Shown: positions 23,799 through 33,444, counted from the stretch's first letter. The stretch: DNA of 64,000 bases from Porphyromonas endodontalis ATCC 35406 (GCF_000174815.1 NZ_ACNN01000005.1:186001-250000); one strand, 5' to 3'. Translations and numbers: made by a program. Notes: generated by a model from the letters alone, not told the origin.

Positions 23799-25838
23799 AT
23801 GAACTCTATAGACGTTATGAATAAGGCAGCAGACAACATCCGTTGCCTTGCTCTCTCCATGGTGGAGAAAGCAAAGAGCGGTCACCCCGGGGGAGCTTTG
23901 GGGGGCGCCGACTTTATTAATGTGCTATTCTCGGAGTATCTCCGCTTTGATCCCGATTGTCCCGGGCGCTGGGCGCGCGACCGATTCTTCCTCGATCCCG
24001 GTCACATGTCGCCTATGCTCTATGCACAGCTGGCTCTTACGGGGCGTTTTTCTCTCGAAGAGCTCGAAGCCTTCCGCCAATGGGGGAGTGCAACTCCGGG
24101 CCACCCCGAGCGCGATGTTGAGCGTGGGATAGAGAATACAAGCGGACCTCTAGGGCAAGGGCATACGCTCGCCGTGGGTGCTGCCATTGCAGCAAAGTTT
24201 TTGGGTCACCGCTTTGGCTCAGAAGTTATGCCGCAGCAGATCTATGCTTTTATCTCAGATGGTGGTATTCAGGAGGAGATCTCGCAGGGTGCCGGGCGCA
24301 TAGCCGGGCACTTGGGCCTCGATAATCTCACGATGTTTTACGATGCTAACGATGTACAACTCTCTACGATGGTGGATGAGGTAGACACCGAAGACGTGGC
24401 GCGTAAATATGAAGCGTGGGGTTGGAAGGTGCTCACCATCAAAGGAAATGATGTGGCAGAAATCCGCAAAGCGTTGGACGAAGCGTTGGCGACAAAGGGC
24501 TGTCCTACCCTCATTATTGGTAAGACCTGCATGGCCTATAAGGCGCTAGACGCAGAGGGTCGGGATATTGTCGATCGCATTCCTACGCACGGGCAACCCC
24601 TTAGCAAGGCCGGTGTCTCTATCGAAAAGACACTGGGAGCTATGGGCTTCGATGCTGCCAATCCTTTTGTTATCGCTCCCGAAGTAGAGGCTTTGTACCG
24701 CCAGCGTGACGAAGAGTTGCGCCAGCTTTGGAAGCAATATGACGCTACATTCTCTCAGTGGCAGAAGGCGAATGCCGAAGATGCTGCTCTGATGAAGGAT
24801 TGGTTTGATGGTAAACTTCCCGTAATCGATTGGGCTGCCATTGAGCAAAAGAGTGGACAGGCTACCCGTTCGGCTTCGGCCACGGTGCTCAAAGAACTTG
24901 CTGCTCGGGTACCCAATATGATCGTCTCTTCGGCAGACCTTTCCAATTCGGATAAGACCGATGGATTCCTCAAGGGAACGGAGGCGATGAGCCGCAATAA
25001 TTATGGCGGTCGCTTCTTGCAGGCCGGTGTTGCTGAGCTTACGATGGCGGCTCTCTGTGTGGGTATGATGCTCCACGGAGGGGTAATTGCGGCCTGTGGT
25101 ACGTTCTTCGTTTTCTCCGATTACCAAAAGCCGGTGATTCGTTTGGCTGCCTTGATGCAGGTGCCTGTCAAGTTCGTTTGGACGCACGATGCATTCCGTG
25201 TAGGCGAAGATGGGCCAACGCATGAACCCGTAGAGCAGGAGGCACAAATCCGTTTGATGGAAAAACTCCACAACCACTCCGGGCAACGCTCGATGTTGGT
25301 GCTCCGTCCTGCCGATGTGCATGAGACTACGGTCGCTTGGCAGATGGCTATGGAAAACGACCAAACTCCTACGGGTTTGATCCTTTCTCGCCAGAATATC
25401 GACGACCTCCCCAACGAGGGGCTTACTCCCTATGCACGTGCCGTGCGTATGATGTGTGGGGGATATATCGTGAGCGACGACGAGGGGGCAGAGATGGCTC
25501 TCGTTGCAACGGGTAGCGAAGTAGCTACACTCGAAGCTGCTGCTGCCATCCTCCGTGCCGAAGGGCGCAAGCTACGTGTCGTTTCTATTCCATCCGAAGG
25601 GCTCTTTATGGATCAGCCTGAGAGCTATCGCCGTGAGGTGCTCCCCGAGGGGATGCCTCGTTTTGGACTTACGGCAGGCTTACCCATTAACCTTGAGGGC
25701 TTGGTGGGTGCGAATGGCGTAATCCACGGATTGGAAAGCTTCGGTTATTCAGCTCCTTATAAGGTCTTGGACGAAAAGCTAGGCTTTACTCCGGAGGCTG
25801 TTGCCGAGAAGATCCGCACGTTGTTACAGAGACGATAG
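23799..25838 (+). CDS. tkt: Transketolase
   Basis: This 679-residue full-length enzyme has the substrate motif SGHPGGALGGAD near residue 28, the thiamine-diphosphate motif region SDGGIQEEISQGA, the pyrimidine-domain Glu region (SADLSNSDKT) and the C-terminal domain. It moves two-carbon ketol units in the pentose phosphate pathway. The TPP motif begins SDG rather than the textbook GDG, which I believe is usual for the Bacteroidales type. ATG 23799 is chosen over a GTG two codons earlier. It lies 38 bp after the MFS gene and ends in a terminator. Confidence 0.93.
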   Translation: MNSIDVMNKAADNIRCLALSMVEKAKSGHPGGALGGADFINVLFSEYLRFDPDCPGRWARDRFFLDPGHMSPMLYAQLALTGRFSLEELEAFRQWGSATPGHPERDVERGIENTSGPLGQGHTLAVGAAIAAKFLGHRFGSEVMPQQIYAFISDGGIQEEISQGAGRIAGHLGLDNLTMFYDANDVQLSTMVDEVDTEDVARKYEAWGWKVLTIKGNDVAEIRKALDEALATKGCPTLIIGKTCMAYKALDAEGRDIVDRIPTHGQPLSKAGVSIEKTLGAMGFDAANPFVIAPEVEALYRQRDEELRQLWKQYDATFSQWQKANAEDAALMKDWFDGKLPVIDWAAIEQKSGQATRSASATVLKELAARVPNMIVSSADLSNSDKTDGFLKGTEAMSRNNYGGRFLQAGVAELTMAALCVGMMLHGGVIAACGTFFVFSDYQKPVIRLAALMQVPVKFVWTHDAFRVGEDGPTHEPVEQEAQIRLMEKLHNHSGQRSMLVLRPADVHETTVAWQMAMENDQTPTGLILSRQNIDDLPNEGLTPYARAVRMMCGGYIVSDDEGAEMALVATGSEVATLEAAAAILRAEGRKLRVVSIPSEGLFMDQPESYRREVLPEGMPRFGLTAGLPINLEGLVGANGVIHGLESFGYSAPYKVLDEKLGFTPEAVAEKIRTLLQRR

Positions 25839-25864
25839 GGATTCTCTCCCAACGAAAATAAGTA

Positions 25865-25902
25865 GGGGCTCTTCCGCCATGGGGTGGGAGAGCCCTTTTT
25901 TA
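25865..25902 (+). terminator. Terminator of tkt
   Basis: GGGCTCT (25866-25872) pairs with AGAGCCC (25889-25895), followed by TTTTTT. Confidence 0.85.
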
Positions 25903-26060
25903 GGCTGATTTCCTGCTTAGTTGCTGGGTGAAAAATTTTCCGATCCTGGGCAGAAAATTTTTATTTTTCAGTCAGTTTCCCACACCCTTTTTAGGTGGAT
26001 TTTTTTCTTTTTCTGGCCAGGCTTTTGGGGGAAATGTGGGTGCTGAAAAAATCACCTATA
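25898..26060. repeat. AT-rich intergenic repeat tract, copy D
   Basis: It starts with TTTTAGGCTGATTTC (25898-25912), identical to 3899-3913, and continues with GGGTGAAAAATTTT and GGGCAGAAAATTTTT, also seen in modified form at 3.87 kb. It fills most of the 350-bp convergent gap 25839-26188. The 91-codon open frame here (25928-26200) is a by-product of base composition. Confidence 0.5.
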
Positions 26061-26084
26061 GGAAGACGAAAAATTACCTATTGA

Positions 26085-26137
26085 GCAAAAACGACCCTCT
26101 CCTATGGGATGCAAAGTCGGATCCTAGGGGAGAGGGT
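26085..26137 (-). terminator. Terminator of rsmA
   Basis: Arms ACCCTCTCC (26094-26102) and GGAGAGGGT (26129-26137) plus inner pairs; on the minus strand the T-tract is the complement of 26086-26091. Confidence 0.75.
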
Positions 26138-26188
26138 TTAGAAGTTCTAGGGAATGAAGAAGGCTCTTGTAGGTCTCCTATTAGGGGG

Positions 26189-26986
26189 CTATTCGGGTAG
26201 CGTCTTTATGTAGTCTTGGGTAAGGCGGATATAGTCTTCCACATCCAGCCGCTCAGCTCGTAGGGAGAAGATAGGGTCGGAGAAGTCGTACCCCTCAGGG
26301 AAAAGCGTCCGCAGCGAGTTACGGAGCGTCTTCCTACGTTGTGAAAAAGCCGCCTTTACCACCTTCTTAAATAACTCTTCGTCTACGGGCAGTTCCTTCC
26401 TATCGTTACGTATCAATCGGAGCACCCCGCCCTTGACCTTTGGAGGGGGATCGAAGTCGAGTTCGCTTACCGTGAAGAGGTATTCGCAGTGGTACCAGCA
26501 ACGAAGAAGCACCGACAAGATACCATAATCGCGCCCTCCGGGAGGGGCTGTAAGCCGCTCTGCTACCTCTTTTTGGAGCATCCCTGCACAGCATGGTACG
26601 CGGTCTCTCAGCTCCAATAGACGGAAGAATATTTGGGATGATATGTTGTAGGGATAGTTGCCTATGAGTACGAATGGGGTTTGAGGTTGCCCCGGTATCA
26701 ATTCGTCGGCAGGGAGTTTGAGTACATCCCCTTCGGTTAGGTGCTCTCCTTGGGCGAACCACGAAAAATTACGTTGCAGGTACTCGACCGACTCGGTGTC
26801 AATCTCAAGCGCATAAACCTCCAACCCCAGGTCCAGAAGCTCCTTTGTGAGCATGCCCATGCCCGGCCCTATCTCTAGGATAGGGATATCACGCCACGAG
26901 AGTACACTCTCGGCAATGGCACGAGCCACCGATGGGTTGGTTAGAAAGTGTTGCCCCAGGGCCTTTTTGGCACGAACTTTACTCAT
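26189..26986 (-). CDS. rsmA: 16S rRNA dimethyladenosine transferase (KsgA)
   Basis: This 265-residue protein starts MSKVRAKKALGQHFL, the canonical KsgA opening; an upstream ATG at 27073 only adds 29 unrelated residues. It has the SAM motif LEIGPGMGML, the acidic EIDTES, and the catalytic GNYPYNISS (NLPY-type). It dimethylates two adjacent adenines near the 3' end of 16S rRNA. Divergent from the flippase-like gene, convergent with tkt. Confidence 0.95.
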   Translation of the reverse strand: MSKVRAKKALGQHFLTNPSVARAIAESVLSWRDIPILEIGPGMGMLTKELLDLGLEVYALEIDTESVEYLQRNFSWFAQGEHLTEGDVLKLPADELIPGQPQTPFVLIGNYPYNISSQIFFRLLELRDRVPCCAGMLQKEVAERLTAPPGGRDYGILSVLLRCWYHCEYLFTVSELDFDPPPKVKGGVLRLIRNDRKELPVDEELFKKVVKAAFSQRRKTLRNSLRTLFPEGYDFSDPIFSLRAERLDVEDYIRLTQDYIKTLPE

Positions 26987-27004
26987 AGTACTGCGAAAAA
27001 AGAG

Positions 27005-27012
27005 TATATTTG
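27005..27012 (+). promoter_or_regulatory. -7 box for the flippase-like gene
   Basis: TATATTTG fits TAnnTTTG, 66 nt before the start at 27078. Confidence 0.5.
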
Positions 27013-27027
27013 TAGTGTTAGCAGCTA

Positions 27028-27035
27028 CGAAGGTA
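27028..27035 (-). promoter_or_regulatory. Near-consensus -7 box for rsmA
   Basis: The minus strand reads TACCTTCG, one mismatch to TAnnTTTG, about 42 nt before the rsmA start. The two divergent promoters overlap. Confidence 0.4.
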
Positions 27036-27077
27036 GCGTTTTTCTGCCGTAGAACGGGGGTAAGACGCTCCAACCTG

Positions 27078-28151
27078 ATGAATAAAAGGACTACAAGAGT
27101 GGATCACCCCATAACTCAAGGCTCCGACAACGTTGCCCCCGGCCTCTCCGACCATCGCAGCAGAAAGCGTTGGGTGCGCTTGGCTGTGTCTCTATCTTTG
27201 GGCATTGCCTTGATGGTTGTTGTCTACCGAAACTTTGACTTTGGGGGGCTTGTGGAGGAGTTGCGTTCCAACTCAATTAGTTGGGGAATTATTGCTCTAT
27301 CCATCTTGATAGAGGCCTTAGGTAATGTTTTCCGTGGAGTGCGCTGGAAGTTGCTTGTGCATCCTTTTAGTAGACCGGCACCTCGTCTGAGGAATACCAT
27401 TCTATCGGTGCTTGGGAGCTATGCGGTTAATCTCATTTTCCCTCGTGCCGGGGATGTTTGGCGTTGTGCCGCCCTATCTCGCTACGAATCTCTCTCTACG
27501 GCAAAGCTTATTGGCTCTCTGCTGATGGATCGCCTTATGGATATGATCGTGCTGGGGCTTATTGTCTTGATGGCCATTGGGGGATTCTCCGATTTCTTAA
27601 GGGGCTATTTTGTTGAGCATCCCGACCTCTCTCTCAAGGTATCGCACCTCGTTTCCTCCCCATTGTTCTATTTGACTTTGTTGGCAGTAGGGGTATTCGG
27701 CTACCTCTTTTGGCGTCTCTCCAAGAGAAGCCGATGGGGTGCAAAAATCTGCAAGGGGCTACGAGATATGTGGGAAGGGCTGCTTTCCATTCGTTTTATG
27801 CCGCATCGGGGTCTCTTTATCCTCTATACCATTGGCATTTGGGGATGCTACTTCGTAGCCTTCTATCTCACCTTCTTTGCTTTCCCTTTTACTCAAGGCT
27901 TAGGGATCAATGTAGGGCTACTTGCCTTTGTAATGGGCTGCTTGGGGGTGGCTGCACCCGTACAATCGGGTATCGGAGCCTGGCATTTCATGGTTATCAC
28001 GACCCTTACGGCTGTGGGCGTTGAGCGCAGTGATGCCGGTTCATTTGCCCTCGTTGTACACACCTCGCAAACATTAGGTAACGCCCTTATTGGGTTAATC
28101 GCAATTTTAGTTATACCTTTACTCAATAGAAATTATAGTAGAACTCAATAG
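27078..28151 (+). CDS. Lysylphosphatidylglycerol synthase TM-region family protein (UPF0104)
   Basis: This 357-residue inner-membrane protein has about 8 helices and the family motifs RGVRWKLLVHP and the G-S-Y...PRAGDVWR segment (INLIFPRAGDVWR-like) near residue 130, plus a late GxAPVQSGIGAWHF. The family is the flippase/transmembrane half of MprF-like proteins without the synthase domain. Members move lipids or glycolipids; the substrate here is unknown. The start at 27078 avoids a 77-codon extension lying inside rsmA. pepD follows after 26 bp. Confidence 0.82.
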   Translation: MNKRTTRVDHPITQGSDNVAPGLSDHRSRKRWVRLAVSLSLGIALMVVVYRNFDFGGLVEELRSNSISWGIIALSILIEALGNVFRGVRWKLLVHPFSRPAPRLRNTILSVLGSYAVNLIFPRAGDVWRCAALSRYESLSTAKLIGSLLMDRLMDMIVLGLIVLMAIGGFSDFLRGYFVEHPDLSLKVSHLVSSPLFYLTLLAVGVFGYLFWRLSKRSRWGAKICKGLRDMWEGLLSIRFMPHRGLFILYTIGIWGCYFVAFYLTFFAFPFTQGLGINVGLLAFVMGCLGVAAPVQSGIGAWHFMVITTLTAVGVERSDAGSFALVVHTSQTLGNALIGLIAILVIPLLNRNYSRTQ

Positions 28152-28177
28152 TAAGAATACATAATATAGAAACGATT

Positions 28178-29632
28178 ATGGCAAAAGACATTCTAACGCT
28201 TAAACCTGAAGCTGTCTGGAGATACTTTTACGACCTTACACAGATTCCTCGCCCCACAGGGCAGATGGATGAGGTAACACGTTATGTATTTGAAGCAGGC
28301 AAAAAACTCGGGTTGGAGACCTTACAAGATGAGGTTGGCAACGTGCTTATCCGTAAACCTGCCACTCCCGGTATGGAAAAGAAGCCTATTATCACCCTAC
28401 AAGGGCACGTAGATATGGTTCCTCAGAAGAATAGTGATGTACAACACGACTTCGCCAAAGATCCTATCGATGCCTACATAGATGGGGAGTGGGTGACGGC
28501 TAGAGGTACAACGCTTGGTGCCGACAACGGTATTGGGGTTGCTCTTGCTCTCGCTATTCTAGAGGACAATAGCCTAAAGCATGGCCCGCTAGAAGCCCTC
28601 TTTACCATCAACGAAGAGGTAGGAATGGATGGGGCAAACGGCCTCAAATCCGGCTTCTGCAAGGGGGATATTCTCCTTAATATCGACTCCGAAGTAGAGG
28701 GTAATCTCTACATTGGTTGCGCCGGGGGGATTGACGTAAACGTGAGCCTCGAATACAAAGATCAGGAGACAACAAGTCAAGAAGATCAGGCTGTACGCCT
28801 TACCCTCTCGGGGCTCAAGGGAGGTCACTCCGGAGTGGATATTCATATCGGTCGTGCCAACGCCAATAAGTTGATGGCTCGCTTCCTCAAGTGTGCTGTA
28901 GAAGAGTTTGGTGTGCGTGTGGCCTCTCTAGAGGGAGGTTCTATGCGCAATGCGATCCCTCGCGAAGCCTTTGCGGTGCTTACCATCGCGCCCGAAGATG
29001 CTGAAGAATTCTGCAAGTATGTTGCTGAGTTCGAAGCTCTCTTTACCAAAGAATTTGATGGAATCGAAGATAAGATTTCGCTCAAGGTTGAGAAGTGCGA
29101 TATGCCTACCAATATTCTTCCCGAGGATATTCAAGACAATCTTATCAACGCACTCGAGGCTTGTCAAAATGGCCCCATTTCGATGCTCCAGAGCTTCCCG
29201 GATACGGTAGAGTCTTCTACCAACCTAGCCGTTGTACGTGCAGGTGATGGACTTGTGGAGGTGAAATTCTTGGTACGTAGCTCGTCGGATAGCCGCAAGA
29301 TGTGGGTGGCTTCGAGCATCGAAAGTGCCTTCCTACTCATGGGGGCTAAGGTGGAGTTTGATGCTCCTTACACGGGGTGGCAACCCAATGCGAAGTCGCA
29401 TATCATGGAGGTAATGAGCAAGGTGTATGAGGAAATCTACCACGAGAAGCCCGATGTTAAGGTAATGCACGCAGGGCTAGAGTGTGGTATCATCCAAGGT
29501 GTTATGCCCGATATGGATATGATCTCCTTTGGTCCCGAGATTCGTCACCCCCATTCGCCCGACGAAAAAGTACATATTGACTCTGTAGCTCGCACGTACG
29601 AGGTTATTGTCAAAACTCTAGAACTTGTATAA
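28178..29632 (+). CDS. pepD: Aminoacyl-histidine dipeptidase (Xaa-His dipeptidase)
   Basis: This 484-residue M20C metallopeptidase has its zinc ligands visible: GHVDMV (H, D), GADNGIG, and NEEVGMDGA (catalytic Glu-Glu), with a late GLECGIIQG and H in RHPHSPDE. It cleaves dipeptides such as carnosine in the cytoplasm, in keeping with a peptide-fermenting life. Normal length. Followed 22 bp later by fabD. Confidence 0.95.
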   Translation: MAKDILTLKPEAVWRYFYDLTQIPRPTGQMDEVTRYVFEAGKKLGLETLQDEVGNVLIRKPATPGMEKKPIITLQGHVDMVPQKNSDVQHDFAKDPIDAYIDGEWVTARGTTLGADNGIGVALALAILEDNSLKHGPLEALFTINEEVGMDGANGLKSGFCKGDILLNIDSEVEGNLYIGCAGGIDVNVSLEYKDQETTSQEDQAVRLTLSGLKGGHSGVDIHIGRANANKLMARFLKCAVEEFGVRVASLEGGSMRNAIPREAFAVLTIAPEDAEEFCKYVAEFEALFTKEFDGIEDKISLKVEKCDMPTNILPEDIQDNLINALEACQNGPISMLQSFPDTVESSTNLAVVRAGDGLVEVKFLVRSSSDSRKMWVASSIESAFLLMGAKVEFDAPYTGWQPNAKSHIMEVMSKVYEEIYHEKPDVKVMHAGLECGIIQGVMPDMDMISFGPEIRHPHSPDEKVHIDSVARTYEVIVKTLELV

Positions 29633-29654
29633 CCCCACACTTTCTTTATAGTAA

Positions 29655-30542
29655 ATGAAAACAGCATTCGTATTCCCCGGTCAGGGGGCACAATTTGTTG
29701 GTATGGGTCTCCCTCTTTATGAGGGCAATGCCGAAGCCAAGCGTTTATTCGATGAAGCCAATAAGATTTTAGGTTTCGATATTACAGAAATCATGTTCCG
29801 TGGTACGGACGAAGAGCTCAAGCAAACCAAGGTAACGCAACCTGCGGTTTTCTTGCATTCGGTGCTAATGGCACGTGCTTTGGGAGCAGACTTCCAACCC
29901 GATATGGTAGCAGGTCACTCGCTCGGAGAGTTCTCCGCGCTTGTGGCTGCAGAGGCACTCTCCTTCGAAGATGGGCTTACCCTAGTCTCTAAACGAGCTA
30001 TGGCAATGCAAAAAGCCTGTGAAAAGACGCCCTCTACTATGGCTGCAATCCTCGGTCTACCCGACGAAAAAGTAGAAGAGGTATGCCAGAGCATCACGGA
30101 CGAAGTAGTGGTAGCGGCTAACTTCAACTGCCCCGGTCAGATCGTAATTTCCGGCTCAATGCCCGGTATCGAGCGTGCCTGTGAATTGCTCAAAGCTGCA
30201 GGGGCTAAACGTGCTCTCCCCCTCAAAGTGGGAGGTGCATTCCACTCTCCGCTGATGGAACCCGCTCGCGAAGAGCTGGCTCAAGCTATCGAAGCAACCA
30301 CTTTTGCAGCACCCAAAGCTCCGGTATACCAAAACGTGGTAGCCAAGGCTGTTTGCGACGCTGCAGAGATTAAGAGCAACCTTGTAAAGCAACTTACCTC
30401 GCCCGTGCGTTGGACAGCTTCTGTGCAACAAATGGTGGCCGATGGAGCAGAACGCTTTGTAGAATTAGGCCCCGGTAGCGTATTGCAAGGGCTTATCAAG
30501 AAGATTGCTCCAAGTGTAGTTACCGAAGGAAGAGACCAATAA
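29655..30542 (+). CDS. fabD: Malonyl-CoA:ACP transacylase
   Basis: This 295-residue enzyme has FPGQGAQ near the start, the active-site Ser in AGHSLGEF (S89) and the catalytic His in GGAFHSPLM. It loads malonyl onto acyl carrier protein for fatty-acid synthesis. Normal length. Located between pepD (22 bp) and trxB (14 bp). Confidence 0.96.
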   Translation: MKTAFVFPGQGAQFVGMGLPLYEGNAEAKRLFDEANKILGFDITEIMFRGTDEELKQTKVTQPAVFLHSVLMARALGADFQPDMVAGHSLGEFSALVAAEALSFEDGLTLVSKRAMAMQKACEKTPSTMAAILGLPDEKVEEVCQSITDEVVVAANFNCPGQIVISGSMPGIERACELLKAAGAKRALPLKVGGAFHSPLMEPAREELAQAIEATTFAAPKAPVYQNVVAKAVCDAAEIKSNLVKQLTSPVRWTASVQQMVADGAERFVELGPGSVLQGLIKKIAPSVVTEGRDQ

Positions 30543-30556
30543 AGAGGGAGGAGTGT

Positions 30557-31501
30557 ATGAATAACGAACATGTTCGCTGTCTTATATTAGGCTCTGGTCC
30601 TGCCGGATATACGGCAGCCATATACGCCTCTCGCGCTAATCTCAATCCCGTGCTTTATGCAGGGCTCCAGCCCGGAGGTCAGCTTACCACCACTACGGAA
30701 GTAGAAAATTTTCCAGGTTATCCCGAGGGTATCACGGGACCCGAAATGATGGAGCAACTCAAGCAGCAAGCTCTGCGCTTTGGCTCCGATATACGTACGG
30801 GTGTAGCTACCTCGGTAGACTTTTCTGAGAAGCCATATAGGGTGACAATAGATGATGCGACCACCCTTACTTGCGATACTCTTATCATAGCCACAGGGGC
30901 TGCTGCCAAGTACCTTGGGCTAGCCGATGAAGAGAAGTACGCCGGTATGGGAGTCTCCGCCTGCGCTACGTGCGACGGATTTTTCTACCGCAATAGATCT
31001 GTAGCTGTAGTAGGAGGAGGAGATACCGCTTGCGAAGAAGCCATCTACCTTGCAGGGCTAGCTAAGCAGGTCTATTTGATTGTGCGCAAACCCTATCTTC
31101 GCGCATCGCAGGTAATGCAAGACCGCGTTCTCAATAATCCAAAGATTACGGTTCTTTTTGAACATAACACGTTGGGGCTATTCGGCGAAGACGGAGTAGA
31201 AGGGGCACACCTTGTTAAGCGTAAAGGCGAAGCAGACGAAGAATTGGTAGACATTGCCATTGATGGATTTTTCTTGGCCATCGGGCATAAACCCAATACG
31301 GACTTCTTAGCAGGGCAACTTGCCCTTGACGATGCCGGCTATATAGCCACGATCAATGGCTCTCCGCTGACCAGCGTCGCCGGAGTATTTGCAGCAGGCG
31401 ACGTGGCAGACCCGCGTTATCGCCAAGCTATTACCTCAGCAGGCTCGGGTTGTAAAGCAGCTCTAGAGGCTGAGAAGTATTTGATCGATAATAATCTGTA
31501 A
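30557..31501 (+). CDS. trxB: Thioredoxin-disulfide reductase
   Basis: This 314-residue flavoenzyme has the FAD motif GSGPAGYTAAIY, the redox pair CATC (C136, C139), the NADPH motif VVGGGDTACEEA and the C-terminal FAD site GVFAAGDV. It reduces thioredoxin with NADPH in the cytoplasm. Normal length; 14 bp after fabD. Confidence 0.96.
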   Translation: MNNEHVRCLILGSGPAGYTAAIYASRANLNPVLYAGLQPGGQLTTTTEVENFPGYPEGITGPEMMEQLKQQALRFGSDIRTGVATSVDFSEKPYRVTIDDATTLTCDTLIIATGAAAKYLGLADEEKYAGMGVSACATCDGFFYRNRSVAVVGGGDTACEEAIYLAGLAKQVYLIVRKPYLRASQVMQDRVLNNPKITVLFEHNTLGLFGEDGVEGAHLVKRKGEADEELVDIAIDGFFLAIGHKPNTDFLAGQLALDDAGYIATINGSPLTSVAGVFAAGDVADPRYRQAITSAGSGCKAALEAEKYLIDNNL

Positions 31502-31607
31502 CAAACTAAAAGGGAGTTTCTTCACTCTGCGAGTTCTACTCGAGGTGGAGGGCTCCCTCCTAACAAAGAACAGAATATAAACTCTAATTATTAAACTAGT
31601 AAACACC

Positions 31608-32342
31608 ATGGAAAAGAAACAAATCATCATTGCTAGTATCCTTGGGATTGCTTTTGTTCTGGGATTGTCTTTTGCAGCTTATCAAGTATCACGCATCCGC
31701 AAGGTGCCTAGTGAAATCTCGGTTACGGGTATTGCCGAGCGTAACTTTAAGTCCGATCTTATCGTGTGGACAGCTACCTATTCTGTGCAAGATTACAGTT
31801 CCTCTGAGGGGTATCAAGACCTGCAACGGATAGGAAAAGAGGTACGGAATTTTATCAAGAAGAATGATATCCCAGACTCTTCCTACCTGTTTAGTGGGAT
31901 TTCGATCTCCAAAATGTATGACCAAGTGACTGATGGCAATAACTACTATCGCCAGGTATTTGCAGGATATAACCTCTCTCAGACAGTAACTATTACTTCG
32001 CAAGATATTGACCGAGTAGAGGCATTATCTCGCAATATCACGGAACTCATCAACCAAGGTATAGAGATCACTTCGGGAGATCCGAGCTATTATTATACGC
32101 ATCTCAACGACCTCAAGTTGGAAATGCTCAAGGAATCTTCGGAAGACGCACTTGCTCGTGCAGGTGTTATTGCCGAGGGGAGTAATTGCAAAGTGGGGAA
32201 ACTGAAACGTTCGCAGATGGGTGTCTTCCAGATTGTAGGGCAATACAGTGACGAAGACTACAGTTGGGGCGGATCTTTCAATACCTCAAGCAAGTACAAA
32301 ACGGCCTCTATTACAGTTAAGAACACCTATAAAATTCGCTGA
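31608..32342 (+). CDS. SIMPL-domain (DUF541) membrane-anchored protein
   Basis: This 244-residue protein has one N-terminal membrane helix (about 7-24) and a periplasmic SIMPL domain (ISVTGIAERNFKSDLIVWTATYS... and a late ALARAGVIAEGSNCKVG). Related proteins form oligomers of unclear function in the periplasm. Its stop overlaps the next start by one base (TGATG at 32340-32344), indicating translational coupling with the TPR/PD40 protein. Confidence 0.85.
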   Translation: MEKKQIIIASILGIAFVLGLSFAAYQVSRIRKVPSEISVTGIAERNFKSDLIVWTATYSVQDYSSSEGYQDLQRIGKEVRNFIKKNDIPDSSYLFSGISISKMYDQVTDGNNYYRQVFAGYNLSQTVTITSQDIDRVEALSRNITELINQGIEITSGDPSYYYTHLNDLKLEMLKESSEDALARAGVIAEGSNCKVGKLKRSQMGVFQIVGQYSDEDYSWGGSFNTSSKYKTASITVKNTYKIR

Positions 32343-33418
32343 TGCGGACGAAGACTCTAACCGCCCTCTTGCTATGGGCAGGTATTTCTCTAGTTAGTGC
32401 CGTGGGGCTTTCTGCACAATCTCTGCAGGAAGCCCGTGCACTGCGGGAGATGGGAGATTGGGCAAGTGCAGAGAGTGCTTACAGCATGCTTGTGGAGCAA
32501 TCTCCCCTCAATACTGCGCTCAAAGAGGAATATGCCTCTTTGCTTTTGGAGGTAGGAAAGAGCCGAGAGGCTCTAGATCTGTTGCTATCGCACTCGAATA
32601 AGAAGTCGCGTCCTTCTGCTTCGCTTTTGGCTCAAGCCTATTATGCCAACTATCTCTTTGAGGAGACGCTCTCAACTCTTGGTCGCCTTTCGCCTAAGGC
32701 GGAGACGCCCGAATTAGCCACTCTAAGGCAACAAGCCCAACGCGCTCGGCAGATGCTCGACAAGAGCGAGAGGCTAGAGATTGTGGATAGCATGCAGATG
32801 GATCTCAATGCTCTCCCAGTTCTCCCCAAGCAATACTTCTCTACGGAATGGGGACGGTTACGCTCCGCTTCGGATTTTAGAAGTGAAGTAGGACAGCTCA
32901 ATGCAGAGGGATGGGTTTACGAGACAGCTCTTGGTCTAGAGTCTTTTTACGCACGAAAGTTGGAGCACAGAGGCGATTCTGATATTTTTTCTGCCTTAAA
33001 ATTGCAGGGGCGTATGGCAGAAGAGAATCCTTTGGAGGCTATCAATACGCCCAATGACGAGTGCTATCCCATTCTACGTCAGGATGGAATAACGCTCATA
33101 TTCGCACGCAAAAGCAACGAAGGCATTGGGGGGTACGATCTCTATCTCTCACGGCGCGATCCGGAGACAGGCAACTATCAAACACCCTCTCTCCTGGGGA
33201 TGCCTTTCAACTCTCCCCAGGACGATCTTTTTCTCATTTACGACGATTTACGAGGGGTAGGAGTGCTCGCATCTACTCGCTTTTGCCCTCCGGGGAAAGT
33301 AAACCTCTATACATTCCGTATCAACGAAGAGCATACCCTGCTCCCTTTTAATTCTCTCCAAGAGAAGCGGCCGGCCGCCTCCCTAAACCCTTGGAGAGCA
33401 ACGGCACAAAATCAATAG
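32342..33418 (+). CDS. Exported protein with TPR and PD40 (WD40-like) repeats
   Basis: This 358-residue protein has a signal peptide ending near LSAQ (residue 26), TPR-like helices at about 27-130 (AREMGDWASAESAY...), and a C-terminal half with PD40 propeller motifs such as DGITLIFARKSNEGIGGYDLYLS and PFNSPQDDLFLIYDD (shown in parts). This is the layout of the front part of T9SS-linked PorE-type and other OmpA-family proteins, but no OmpA domain follows. It is coupled by overlap to the SIMPL gene. The role is probably in the envelope, otherwise unknown. Confidence 0.75.
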   Translation: MRTKTLTALLLWAGISLVSAVGLSAQSLQEARALREMGDWASAESAYSMLVEQSPLNTALKEEYASLLLEVGKSREALDLLLSHSNKKSRPSASLLAQAYYANYLFEETLSTLGRLSPKAETPELATLRQQAQRARQMLDKSERLEIVDSMQMDLNALPVLPKQYFSTEWGRLRSASDFRSEVGQLNAEGWVYETALGLESFYARKLEHRGDSDIFSALKLQGRMAEENPLEAINTPNDECYPILRQDGITLIFARKSNEGIGGYDLYLSRRDPETGNYQTPSLLGMPFNSPQDDLFLIYDDLRGVGVLASTRFCPPGKVNLYTFRINEEHTLLPFNSLQEKRPAASLNPWRATAQNQ

Positions 33419-33444
33419 CTACACTTATTTTACCTTATTAGGTT

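Noticed and set aside
25928-26200. 90-codon frame between tkt and rsmA
   Set aside because: It lies wholly in the AT-rich repeat tract and rsmA terminator; residues are mostly Phe/Lys/Gly from base composition.
26987-27073. 29-residue extension of rsmA
   Set aside because: Canonical KsgA starts at MSKVRAKKALGQHFL; the extension spans the promoter region.
26847-27077. N-terminal extension of the flippase-like gene
   Set aside because: It overlaps the rsmA coding region and promoter, and the extra 77 residues are unlike the family.
31500-31600. AGGGAG/CTCCCT pairing after trxB as a terminator
   Set aside because: The arms are short and no T-tract follows.
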